Source of the DNA: an uncultured Hydrogenophaga sp.
GTDB lineage: Bacteria; Pseudomonadota; Gammaproteobacteria; Burkholderiales; Burkholderiaceae_C
DNA length: 64,000 nucleotides
Direction: 5' to 3'
Assembly: GCF_958439165.1 (NCBI RefSeq)
Contig: NZ_OY288136.1
Location: forward strand, 1 to 64,000
In this document: in pieces, positions 35,914 to 45,159 of the stretch
Position numbering within the stretch: the first letter of the stretch is position 1
Layout of the letters: each line of letters begins with the position of its first letter
Notes under the pieces: model-generated
What the model saw: only the letters and a program-made list of their open reading frames with translations
Told to the model about the DNA's origin: nothing
Database searches by the model: none
Program-made: the position numbers and the translations under genes

Positions 35914-36620
35914 CACCCGAACAACTGCAGCAGCTCGCTGCCGACTATGTGCTGGGCACGCTGGATGCCAGCCGCCGGGCCGACGTGCAGCAGCGCCTGC
36001 CCCACGACCCTGATCTGCGCGAGGCCGTGCAGTTCTGGGAGGACCGCCTGCAGCCGCTGACCGACCTGGTCGAGCCGGTGCAGCCATCGTCGCCGCTGTG
36101 GTCTCGCATCGAAGCCAGCGTGGCGCCGCGCCGTGCGCCGGTTGCTGCACCGAAGGCCGCCACGGGCTGGCGTGCGCTGTGGAACAACCTCGCGCTGTGG
36201 CGCGGTGTGGCCGCGGCCGGCGTGGCCGCTGCGGCCTTCCTGGCCGCCGTGCCGATGAACACCGGCGCACCGCGGGCCCAGTATCTGGTGGTGCTGGTGG
36301 CCCCCAACAACACCGCCCCGGGCTGGGTGGTGCAGACCAGCACCGGCCAGCGCACCCTGCGTCTGCAGCCGCTGGCCAGCACCGATGTTCCCGAGCAGCG
36401 TTCGTTGCAGTTCTGGACCAAGGCCGACGGCTGGAATGCCCCGCTGTCGCTCGGCCTGGTGCAGCCGGGTCAGCCGCTGGAAGTCCCGCTGGACCAGCTG
36501 CCGCCGCTGCAGCCCAACCAGCTGTTCGAGATCACGCTGGAGCCGTACAACGGCTCGCCCACCGGCAAGCCCACCGGGCCCATCCTCTACATCGGGCGCT
36601 CGGTCAAGCTCAACACCTGA
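35910..36620 (+). CDS. RskA-like membrane anti-sigma factor
   Basis: A 236-residue protein with a short N-terminal cytoplasmic domain (LAADYVLGTLDASRRADVQQRL), a single transmembrane helix near residues 95-115 (GVAAAGVAAAAFLAAVPM) and a C-terminal periplasmic domain of the RskA/anti-sigma-K type (YLVVLVAPNNTAPGWVVQTS). No zinc-binding HxxxCxxC motif is present in the N-terminal domain. It overlaps the sigma factor gene by 4 bp. It would sequester the sigma factor at the membrane; release probably involves proteolysis, as in related systems. Confidence 0.86.
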   Translation: MTPEQLQQLAADYVLGTLDASRRADVQQRLPHDPDLREAVQFWEDRLQPLTDLVEPVQPSSPLWSRIEASVAPRRAPVAAPKAATGWRALWNNLALWRGVAAAGVAAAAFLAAVPMNTGAPRAQYLVVLVAPNNTAPGWVVQTSTGQRTLRLQPLASTDVPEQRSLQFWTKADGWNAPLSLGLVQPGQPLEVPLDQLPPLQPNQLFEITLEPYNGSPTGKPTGPILYIGRSVKLNT

Positions 36621-36633
36621 GCCTGCATGGACG

Positions 36634-36653
36634 GGCCTGAATCGCTTCAGGCC
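36634..36653. terminator. Hairpin between convergent genes
   Basis: A perfect 8-bp stem, GGCCTGAA/TTCAGGCC, with a TCGC loop lies between the convergent anti-sigma factor gene and the oxidoreductase gene, and includes the latter's stop codon. No T-tract follows on either strand, so a terminator role is uncertain. Confidence 0.35.
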
Positions 36654-38921
36654 AGCTTCAGCGGCAGGCTCCGCAGGCGCTGACCGGTGAGCGCAAACAC
36701 CGCATTGGCCACGGCCGGCGCCAGCGGCGGCAGGCCCGGCTCCCCCACGCCTTCGGGTGAATGGTGGCTGGGCATCACCAGCACCTCGATCGCCGGCATG
36801 TCGGTCAGCCGCAGCACCGGCTGCTCATGGAAGTTGCCGGGCTGCACCTGCCCGTTGCGGATGTCCACCTGTCCGTACAGGGCGGCACTCAGCCCGAAGA
36901 CGATGCCGCTTTCCATCTGCTGCTTCACGCCGGCCGGATTGACCGCAAACCCGCAGTCGATGGCGCACACCACCCGGTGCACCCGGATGCCGCGGTCAGG
37001 ACCCAGCGAGACCTCGGCCACCTGTGCCACGGTCGAGCCAAAGGAACGGTGCAGGGCCAGGCCCCGGGCAACCGCTGCTCCGTCGGGCGCGGCGGCTGCC
37101 GGCGTACCCCAGCCGGCCGCCCGGGCCGCAGCCTGCAGCACGGCCAGCTCGCGCGGGTGCTGCTGCAGCAACGACTCGCGCAGCACCAGCGGATCGGTGC
37201 CGGCCGCATGGGCCACCTCGTCCAGGAAACATTCCTTGAAGAACGCCTGGTGCGAGTGGCCCACCGCGCGCCAGAAGCCCACCGGCAGCGGCAGATCGGC
37301 GTTCACATGGGCGATGCGCGCAGCCGGCCATTCGTAGGGCTGGTCGAAGGCGCCTTCCGATGTGGTCTTGTCCGGCCCCCCACCGGGCAGACCGAACACC
37401 CGCTGCAGCACCTGCGGCACGATGGCCTGACCGGCGCTGGTGTTCTTCCAGGCCACCAGCTGCCCGGTGGCATCCAGCCCGGCGCTGAAGCGGGCCACGC
37501 AGGCCGGGCGGTAGAAGTCGTGCCGCATGTCCTGCTCGCGGGTCCAGAGGGTGCGCACCGGGCGGCCGGGCACGGCCCGCGCCACGGCAGCGGCCTGGGC
37601 CACGAAGTCCACGTCCAGCCGGCGGCCGAATCCGCCGCCCAGCAGGGTGACATGGACCGTGACCGCATCGGTGTCCAGACCCAGCACCTGTGCCGCTGCA
37701 CGACGGGCCAGCCCGGGTACCTGGGTGGGAGCCCACACGGTGGCGCTGCGGCCGTCAGCGGCCAGCTGCACCGTGCAGTTCATGGGTTCGAGGGTGCTGT
37801 GGGCCAGCCAGGGGGCGCGGTATTCGGCCTCGATGCGCCGGGCCGCACCGGCGAGAGCGGCGTCCAAATCGCCCTCGCGGTGGAAGGCAAAGCCCTCTTC
37901 CTGGTCCAGCAGGGTCGAGAGGCCGCGAGCGCGGTGTCGCTGTCGAAGCGGCCAGCGGGCCGTGATCCCATTGCACCTGCAGGCTTCCACTGCCTGCCGG
38001 GCCTGCCACAGCTGTCGGCCACCACGGCCATGCCGCCGCTGCCGCCATTCAGGGGTGGGAGCTGCAGCACCGCCTTCACGCCGGGGCCGGGCGCGTGCCG
38101 GCGCCTCGTCGCAGGCCTGCACCCGGCCGAGCCGGGTGGGGCAGAACTGGACGGCCGCGTGCAGCAGGCCGACCTGCTGCACATCGATGCCGAAGCGGGC
38201 GCTGCCATCGGTCTTGGCGGCTGCGTCCAGCCGCGGTGTGGGGCGACCGATCAGCCGGAACTGTTCCGGTGTCTTGAGCCGGGGGCGGCTCGGCACCGGC
38301 CGCTGGGCCGCTTCGGCCGCCAGCGTGCCCGAAGCGCAGCATGCGGCCATCGGGTGCGATCACCACCCCGTCCTGCACGCGGCAGTCGGCAGCGGCCACA
38401 CCCCAGCGAACGGCGGCGGTCTCGACCAGCATCTGGCGCGCCGCGGCGCCGGCCCTCGCGCATGGGCAGCCACAGGTCCTTCACGCTCGAAAGAACCGCC
38501 GGTCATCATCACGCGATCTCGCGCATGGTCTTGCGGTTGAGCCAGCGGGCCGCATCGACCAGCACGCCGGCGGCCTCGGGATGGAAGGGCAGGCCGTCGA
38601 CCACGGTGGCCAGGTTGTTGTAGATCCCGTCGATGGGCGACGCTCGCACCTGCACCCGGCTCCAGTCGGCATCCAGCTCGTCGGCCAGCAGCAGTGCCAG
38701 CGAGGTGCTCACGCCCTGGCCATCTCGCTGCGGGCCAGCGTGACCGTGACCCGGTCGTCCTCGCCCACCCGCACCCAGCCGCTGAAGGCGTGTTCGCCGG
38801 CCTCCACCGGCAGCGGGCTGGCGGTCTGCTGCCGCTGACGCGGCGGCAGTGCGGTCCAGCCCAGCACCAGCGCACCGCTGGTGGCCAGGGTGCCCAGGAT
38901 GAAACGGCGGCGGTTGCTCAT
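36647..38921 (-). pseudogene. Molybdopterin-binding oxidoreductase subunit (isoquinoline 1-oxidoreductase/xanthine dehydrogenase family), frame-broken
   Basis: The reading starts at 38921 with a Tat leader (SNRRRFILGTLATSGALVLG), as in IorB-type molybdenum hydroxylase large subunits. The C-terminal part (about 36650-37900) is intact and shows VTLLGGGFGRRLDVDFVAQA, HSHQAFFKECFLDEVAHAAG and IDCGFAVNPAGVKQQMESGI. Between about 37900 and 38715 the homologous protein jumps frame at least eight times. One break can be read: near 38718 the family motif MGQGV is lost because ATGGGCCAGGGC reads ATGGCCAGGGC, one G short. Fragments remain family-like without substitution stops, so sequence error is more likely than real decay. 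No small 2Fe-2S subunit gene is adjacent. Confidence 0.8.
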
Positions 38922-38952
38922 GCGGGTCCTTGGAACGGGTGGCGGTGTGTCT

Positions 38953-40445
38953 TCACTGGAAGGCGACCTCGGCAAAGCTGCGCAGCTTGCGGCTGTGCAG
39001 CTGGTCGACACCGCCTTCGCGCAGCCGCTCCATGGCACGGATGCCGATGCGCAGGTGCTGGTCGACCCGCTCGCGGTAGAAGTGGTTGGCCATGCCGGGC
39101 AGCTTGATCTCGCCGTGCAGCGGCTTGTCGCTCACGCACAGCGAGGTGCCATAGGGCACCCGGAAGCGGAAGCCGTTGGCAGCAATGGTGGCGCTTTCCA
39201 TGTCCAGGGCCACCGCGCGGCTCTGGCTGAAGCGGCGCTGCGGCGTGTTGTCCGGCAGCAGCTCCAGTTGCGGTTGTCGGTGCTGGCCACGGTGCCGGTG
39301 CGCATGATGCGCTTGAGCTCGTGCGGAGGCACGCCGGTCACGTCGGCCACCGCATTTTCCAGCGCCAGCTGGATCTCGGCCAGCGCCGGATGGGCACCCA
39401 CAACGGCAACTCTTCGTCCAGCACATGGTCCTCGCGCACATAGGCGTGTGCGAGCACATAGTCGCCGAGCTGCTGGGTGGTGCGCAGGCCGGCGCAGTGG
39501 CCGAGCATCAGCCAGGCGTGCGGGCGCAGCACGGCAATGTGGTCGGTGATGGTCTTGCATTGGCCGGCCCCACGCCGATGTTGACCATGGTGATGCCGCT
39601 GCGGTCGCTGCGGATCAGGTGGTAGGCCGGCATCTGCGGCAGGGCGCGGCGGGGCTTGCCGCGCGCTGTCGTCCGGTCCGGCTGCAGACCGTGCGGCGCG
39701 TGACCACGTTGCGGGCTCGATGAAGGCGTCGTACGGGCTGTCGGGGTTGGCCATCTCGGCGTGCCCGAGCTTGATGAACTCGTCGATGTAGAACTGGTAG
39801 TTCGTGAACAGCACGAAGTTCTGGAACAGGTCGGCGACGTGCCGGTGTAGTGGCGCAGGCGCTGCAGCGAATAGTCCACCCGTGGCGCGGTGAACAGCGA
39901 AAGCGGGTGCGGCTCGCCCGGCGCGGGTACGTGGGTGCCATTGGCGATGCCATCGTCCATGACGGTGAGGTCGGGCAGGTCGAACACGTCGCGCATCTGC
40001 GCGCGGCGGGTGGCGTCCATCTGGCCTTCGATGTGATCGTTCTCGGCGAAGGAGCAATGGATCGGGATGGGCTGGTTGCCGGTGCCCACCTCCAGCTCGC
40101 CGCCGTGTTGGCCAGCAGCAGGCGGAACTGCTCCAGGTAGTAGTCGGCGTACAGGTCGGGCCGGGTGAGCGTGGTCTCGAAGCGGCCGGCCCGGCCACGA
40201 AGCCGTAGCTCAGCCGCGAGGGGCCGCCCTGGCGCAGCACGCTGGGGTTATGCAACCGCACGAAGGGGTAGCAGGCGCGCACACGTGTATGGGGTGGGGT
40301 CTGCTGGAAATCGCCGCCCGCCACGAACTCGCGCATGGCCTCGCGAAGGAACTCGACGTTGTGCTGGTAGATGCGCTCGACTGCTGCAGCGCAGCGGCCG
40401 GATCGGTGAAAAGAGGGGGGCTGTAAAGTCGGGCGAGCGTTGCAT
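38953..40445 (-). pseudogene. amn: AMP nucleosidase, frame-broken
   Basis: From ATG at 40445 (MQRSPDFTAPLF) to the stop at 38953 the length fits AMP nucleosidase, which splits AMP into adenine and ribose 5-phosphate. Recognisable pieces in changing frames include ERIYQHNVEFLREAMREFV, GNQPIPIHCSFAENDHIEGQ, NFVLFTNYQFYIDEFIKLGH, ITMVNIGVGPANA, WLMLGHCAGLRTTQQLGDYV and AVALDMESATIAANGFRFRV. At least eight frame changes are needed. Three can be read as loss of one base from a run: GG to G near 40388, CC to C near 39558, CCC to CC near 39395. This argues for consensus errors; the gene is probably intact in the organism. Confidence 0.82.
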
Positions 40446-40482
40446 GGGCTTATTGTGGCCCGGGCAACGCCCGCCTGCCACC

Positions 40483-41751
40483 ATGTCCTCCGCCCTTGAC
40501 CCCGATCTGCTGCGCGCTGCCACCGTGCTGAGCTGCGCGCTGGGCTGCGGGATGCTGGTGGGCATCGAGCGCGAACGGCGCAAGGGCAGCGGACCGCACC
40601 GGGCGCTGGCCGGCCTGCGCACCTTCACCCTGACCTGCGTCATGGGCGCGGCAGCTGCCTTGAGCGGCATCACCGTCTGGTGGTGGTGGGCGCGGCCTTC
40701 GTGGCGGCCCTGGGCGTGGTGGCCTATGCCCGCGACCGGTCCGACGACCCGGGCGTGACCACCGAGGTGGCGCTGCTGCTGACCTACCTGATCGGGGTGC
40801 TGTGCACCTGGCGGCTGCTGCCGGCGGGCGGCGCTGGCGGTGGGCCTGACCGCTCTGCTGGCGGCCCGCGAACAGCCTGCATGGCTTTGCAACGCACTGG
40901 CTGCGCCCGCCGAGGTGCGCGACGGCATCCTGCTGGGCCTCGGTGCTGCTGGTGGTGCTGCCATTGCTGCCGGACCGACCGATGCTGGACGGCGCCATCA
41001 ACCCGCAGCGGATCGGGCAATTGCTGTCCTTGCTGCTGCTGTGCAGTCGGGCGCCCACCTCGCTCGCCGCCTGCTGCATGCCCGTCATGCGGTGGTGCTG
41101 TCGTCGCTGCGTCGGGACTGGCATCGAGCACGGCCACCATCGCGACCCTGGTCTGTCGGCCCCGGGAACCCGGGGCTTCGGTGCGCGTGCTGGCCGGTGG
41201 CGGGCTGCTGAGCTGTGTGGCCACCCAGGCGCAGATGGTCATGGTGGCGATCGCGGTCATGCCGGCCTGGCTGCCGCATGTGGGCCTGTCGGCCCTGGTG
41301 GCGGGCCTGCTGGCACTGGGCATCGGGCTGTGGCTGGTGCACGCGGCCCATGAGCCGGCACCGGCCGATGGTCCGCTGGCGACACCGCGCATCGAAGGTC
41401 AGCCCGGTGCGGCGGAGGACCGCATGTTCAGCCTGCGTGGCGCACTGGCCGTGGCGGCCCTGCTGACCGGCGTGCAGCTGCTGGTGCACCTGCTGCAGCG
41501 CTGGCTGGGCGATGCCGGCCTGCTGGCCGGGGTGCTGATGGGTTCGCTCGCCGACCTGCACGCGGCGCTGGCAGCGGTGTTTTCGGAGGGGCCGCCGGCG
41601 CCGGTGGCCGAGCGTGCCGTCATGCTGGCCCTGCTGGCGCATGCATCCAGCAAGACGGTCACGGCGGTGGTGTCGGCGGCTGGGCCTATGCGCGCTGGCT
41701 GGTGCCCGGGCTGTGGCTGCCCTGGTGGGCGTGGCGATCCTGGCCTTCTGA
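40483..41751 (+). pseudogene. MgtC/DUF4010-type membrane protein, frame-broken
   Basis: The gene begins at ATG 40483 with an MgtC/SapB-like helix region (ALGCGMLVGIERERRKGSG, ALAGLRTFTLTCVMGAAAAL). It continues in other frames with AAFVAALGVVAYARDRSDDP and VTTEVALLLTYLIGVLCTW, then ASGLASSTATIATLVCRPRE and a long hydrophobic C-terminal half ending near 41751. This is the layout of DUF4010 membrane proteins of about 420 residues. At least five frame changes occur (near 40680, 40830, 40930, 41050 and 41685). As with its two neighbours, the fragments stay family-like, so sequencing error is the preferred explanation. Its cellular role is unknown. Confidence 0.75.
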
Positions 41752-41769
41752 GCTGCAGGGCCGCGCCGT

Positions 41770-43173
41770 TCAGCGCCGCAACGGCTCGCGCATGGTGACG
41801 AATTCCTCCGCCGCCGTGGGGTGGATGCCGATGGTGCTGTCGAACACCGCCTTGGTGGCGCCAGCCTTCATGGCCACCGCAAAGCCCTGCACGATCTCGC
41901 CGGCCTCGGCCCCCACCATGTGCAGGCCCACCACCCGGTCGGTGGCGGTGTCCACCACCAGTTTCATCAGCGTGCGTTCGGTGCTGCCCGAGAGCGTGTG
42001 GCGCAGCGCCTTGAACTCGCTGCGGAAGATGGTCACGTCGCCGTAGCGTTCGCGCGCCGCCTGTTCGCTCAGCCCCACCGTGCCGATGGAGGGGTGGGTG
42101 AACACGGCGGTGGGGATGTACTCATAGCTCATGCTGCGCTGTGCCTTGCCCGGTGCGGCGCCCAGCAGCTGGTCCACCACCACCATGGCCTCTCCCAGGG
42201 CCACCGGCGTGAGCTGCACCCGGTTGGTCACGTCGCCCACCGCGAAGATGTGCGGCACGCTGGTGCGGTAGTGCTCGTCCACCACCACCTCGCCCTGTGC
42301 GCCCTGTGCCACGCCCACGGCATCGAGCCCCAGGTCCTTGACCAGCGGCACCCGCCCGGTGGCATAGAGCACCGCGTCGGTCACCAGGGTCTGGCCGTCT
42401 TCCAGGGCCAGGTGCAGACCATCGGCTTCCTTGCGGATCGCCACCACGCCGGCGCCCAGGCGCAGGTCGACGCCATGCTTGACCATCTCGCCGGCCACGA
42501 AATGACGGATCTCGTCGTCGAAGCCGCGCAGCACCTGTTCGCCCCGGTAGAGCTGGGTCACCTTCGCGCCCAGGCCATTGAAGATGGACGCGAACTCGCA
42601 AGCGATGTAGCCACCGCCCACCACCGCCAGTCGCTGCGGGAAGGGGTCGAGGTCGAAGATCTCGTTGGAGGTGATCACATGCTCGCGCCCCTGGAAATGC
42701 GGCACGAAGGGCGTGCCGCCGGTGGCGATCAGGATGTGGGCGGCCGTGAACTCGCGGTGGGTGGCCGAACCGTCGGCCTGCAGCGTGGCCACGCTCACCG
42801 AGTGCGCGCCGGTGAGGCGGGCAAAACCGTCGATGCGGGTGACGCCGGAGCCGGCCAGCAGGTTGCCGTAGATGCCGTTGAGCCGGGTGATCTCGGCCGC
42901 GCGGCGCTGTTTCAGCCGCGCCCAGTCCAGCGTGCCGCCAGTGGTGTCCCAGCCGAAGCCGGCCGCCTCCTCGAACGCCTCGGCGTAGTGGGCGGCATAG
43001 CTGTAGAGCTTCTTGGGAATGCAGCCCACGTTCACGCAGGTGCCGCCCAGGCCGTCGGTGCCCAGCACCTCGGCCAGGGCCACGCGGGCGCCGCGCTGGG
43101 CGGCCATGCGGGCAGCGCGCACACCGCCGCTGCCGCCGCCGATGACGAAGAGATCAAAGTCGTGTTGTTCCAT
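41770..43173 (-). CDS. gor: Glutathione-disulfide reductase
   Basis: A 467-residue FAD-dependent pyridine nucleotide-disulfide oxidoreductase that keeps glutathione reduced using NADPH. The FAD site is LFVIGGGSGGVRAARMAAQ, the redox-active disulfide GGTCVNVGCIPKKLY, the NAD(P) site LAVVGGGYIACEFASIFNGL, the second FAD motif SVPHIFAVGDVTNR, and the C-terminal His-Glu pair GIHPTAAEE. Overall it follows the bacterial Gor pattern. Starts at 43173 (MEQHDF) or 43182 (MRRMEQ) are both possible; no clear ribosome-binding site decides. It lies just outside the frame-broken stretch and is intact. Confidence 0.94.
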   Translation of the reverse strand: MEQHDFDLFVIGGGSGGVRAARMAAQRGARVALAEVLGTDGLGGTCVNVGCIPKKLYSYAAHYAEAFEEAAGFGWDTTGGTLDWARLKQRRAAEITRLNGIYGNLLAGSGVTRIDGFARLTGAHSVSVATLQADGSATHREFTAAHILIATGGTPFVPHFQGREHVITSNEIFDLDPFPQRLAVVGGGYIACEFASIFNGLGAKVTQLYRGEQVLRGFDDEIRHFVAGEMVKHGVDLRLGAGVVAIRKEADGLHLALEDGQTLVTDAVLYATGRVPLVKDLGLDAVGVAQGAQGEVVVDEHYRTSVPHIFAVGDVTNRVQLTPVALGEAMVVVDQLLGAAPGKAQRSMSYEYIPTAVFTHPSIGTVGLSEQAARERYGDVTIFRSEFKALRHTLSGSTERTLMKLVVDTATDRVVGLHMVGAEAGEIVQGFAVAMKAGATKAVFDSTIGIHPTAAEEFVTMREPLRR

Positions 43174-43295
43174 GCGGCGCATGGTAGCGCCGGGGTCGGT
43201 GGGGCTGCCCCGTGCGGCGGGCAAGGCCCCGGGTCGGCTGCGGCCATCGCTGGCGCCGGCAGCACCGCTGCAGCGCCGTTTTTATGATGGGCCGC

Positions 43296-44009
43296 ATGAC
43301 TTCATCCGACGACACCCCAGGCCTGGCGGTGGTGCTGGGCGGCACCGGCGGCATCGGCGCCGCCCTGGCCCACGGCCTTCGCTTGCAGGGCCACACGGTG
43401 CTGGCCATCGGCCGGCGCACCGCACCGGCGCTCGACTATGCCGACGAGGCCACGGTGGCCACGGCGGCTCAGTTCGTGGCGGCCGAACTGGAGCGCACCG
43501 GCCTGCCGCTGCGCCGCCTGGTGGTGGCCACCGGCATCCTCCACGAGGGTGCCGTGCAGCCCGAACGCAGCTGGAACCACCTGGACGCCACGGCGCTGCA
43601 GCGGCTGTTCCTGGTCAACACCATCGGGCCGGCGCTGGTCATGCGGCACTGCCTGCCGCTGCTGCCGCGCAAGGGCCGCAGCGTGGCGGCCTTCATCTCG
43701 GCGCGGGTCGGCAGCATCGGTGACAACCGCCTGGGCGGCTGGTACGGTTACCGCGCCTCCAAGGCCGCCCTCAACCAGCTGGTACACACCGCCGCCATCG
43801 AACTCGCCCGCCGCAGCCCGCAGGCCCTGTGTGTGGCCCTGCATCCCGGCACGGTGGACACCGCCCTGTCACAACCCTTCGCCAAGACCGGCCTGGACGT
43901 GCGCCCGGCCGCTGTGGCCGCGCAGGAACTGCTGCAGGTGCTGGACACGCTGCCCGAGGGCAGCAATGGCGGATTTTTTGACCACCACGGGACCACCGTT
44001 CCTTGGTGA
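43296..44009 (+). CDS. Short-chain dehydrogenase/reductase (C-factor-like)
   Basis: A 237-residue SDR with the nucleotide-binding motif LGGTGGIGAALAHGL near the N-terminus and a catalytic YRASK motif (GWYGYRASKAALNQL). The segment after it, HPGTVDTALSQPF, is typical of the CsgA/C-factor-like SDR subgroup. Upstream in-frame ATGs at 43284 and 43287 are possible starts. It is divergent from gor with about 120 bp between them. The substrate is unknown. Confidence 0.85.
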   Translation: MTSSDDTPGLAVVLGGTGGIGAALAHGLRLQGHTVLAIGRRTAPALDYADEATVATAAQFVAAELERTGLPLRRLVVATGILHEGAVQPERSWNHLDATALQRLFLVNTIGPALVMRHCLPLLPRKGRSVAAFISARVGSIGDNRLGGWYGYRASKAALNQLVHTAAIELARRSPQALCVALHPGTVDTALSQPFAKTGLDVRPAAVAAQELLQVLDTLPEGSNGGFFDHHGTTVPW

Positions 44010-44059
44010 TCTGAAAAGGGAAAAACCGAGCAATATCCGGAGCACGTGTCCCAACCCAG

Positions 44060-44138
44060 GATGCGGCGGATCCGGCTCCGCCGGTCCGCTCGCATCGCCC
44101 CCCTCAGGGGGGTGACGCGCGCAGCGCGGCGCGGGGGG
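44060..44138. repeat. GC-rich palindromic intergenic repeat-like element
   Basis: The 130-bp gap holds several stacked stems: GGCGGA/TCCGCC type (44064-44081), a run of C paired with a run of G around TCA (about 44098-44112), and alternating CGCG blocks up to GCGCGGGGGG. Similar CCCTCAGGGG-GACGCGCGCAGCGCGGCG units recur between genes in Comamonadaceae, as I recall; only one copy is visible here. It lies between convergent genes, so it may act as a terminator region. Confidence 0.45.
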
Positions 44139-44139
44139 A

Positions 44140-44991
44140 TCAATACGTGTACACGCCGCGGCCCGTCTTGCGACCCAGCCAGCCGGCGGCCACCATCTCC
44201 TTGAGCAGCGGGGCGGGGCGGTACTTGCTGTCGTTGAACTCGGCCATGTAGACGTTCATCACCGCCAGGCACACATCGAGGCCGATCATGTCGGCCAGGG
44301 CCAGCGGGCCGATGGGCTGGTTGGTGCCGAGCTTCATGCCGGCGTCGATGTCTTCCGGCGTGGCCAGGCCTTCGGCCAGCACGAAGAAGGCTTCGTTGAT
44401 CATGGGCACCAGGATGCGGTTGACCACGAAGCCGGGCGCGTTCTTCACCGTGATCGGGCTCTTGCCCAGGCGCTCGGCCAGGGCCTTGACCGCGTCGTGC
44501 GTGGCGTCGCTGGTCTGCAGGCCGCGGATGATCTCCACCAGCGCCATCAGCGGCACCGGGTTGAAGAAGTGCATGCCGATGAAGCGGTCGGCGCGCTGGG
44601 TGGCCGCTGCCAGCTTGGTGATGCTGATGGAGCTGGTGTTGGTGGCCACGATCACCTCGGGCGCCAGAATGCTGTCGAGCTGCTGCAGGATCTTGACCTT
44701 CAGGGCCTCGTTCTCGGTCGCGGCCTCGATCACCAGGTCGGCACCCTTGAGGTCGTCGTAGCTGGTGGAGCCCTTCACGAGGGCCAGCGCCTGGGTCTTG
44801 CCCTCGGCGGTCAGCTTCTCTTTCTTGATCAGCCGGTCCAGGCTGCCGGCGATGGTGGCCATGCCCTTGTCGACGGCGGCCTGTGCGATGTCGACCATGA
44901 CCACGCGGATGCCGCTGGTGGCGCAGGCCTGCGCGATGCCGTTGCCCATGGTGCCCGAGCCGATGATGCCCACGGTCTGGATGCTGCTCAT
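44140..44991 (-). CDS. 3-hydroxybutyryl-CoA dehydrogenase
   Basis: A 283-residue NAD-dependent 3-hydroxyacyl-CoA dehydrogenase of the PaaH/Hbd type. The nucleotide site is VGIIGSGTMGNGIAQACA, the catalytic His-Glu region is FIGMHFFNPVPLMALVEIIRG, and VKNAPGFVVNRILVPMINEA follows. It would interconvert acetoacetyl-CoA and 3-hydroxybutyryl-CoA in beta-oxidation, butyrate or polyhydroxybutyrate metabolism. It is a single gene divergent from the GMC oxidoreductase gene. Confidence 0.93.
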   Translation of the reverse strand: MSSIQTVGIIGSGTMGNGIAQACATSGIRVVMVDIAQAAVDKGMATIAGSLDRLIKKEKLTAEGKTQALALVKGSTSYDDLKGADLVIEAATENEALKVKILQQLDSILAPEVIVATNTSSISITKLAAATQRADRFIGMHFFNPVPLMALVEIIRGLQTSDATHDAVKALAERLGKSPITVKNAPGFVVNRILVPMINEAFFVLAEGLATPEDIDAGMKLGTNQPIGPLALADMIGLDVCLAVMNVYMAEFNDSKYRPAPLLKEMVAAGWLGRKTGRGVYTY

Positions 44992-45159
44992 TGAAAAACC
45001 TCGTGTCGAAGATGGGGGAAACCCGGCGTCCCGCGCCACCGGCGTCGCAGTGGCGTCATTCCTAGGCGGTGCTGCCTAAAGGCCGCAGGGGGCCTGTGCT
45101 AACTTGCCCGGCGATTGTCGCGCACCGCTGCTGGCGCGCGGCTCACCATGGAGACAGGC

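Noticed and set aside
36647..38921. Genuine pseudogenisation of the molybdenum hydroxylase gene
   Set aside because: Not excluded, but breaks are single-base losses in G/C runs shared with two neighbouring genes, which fits consensus error better.
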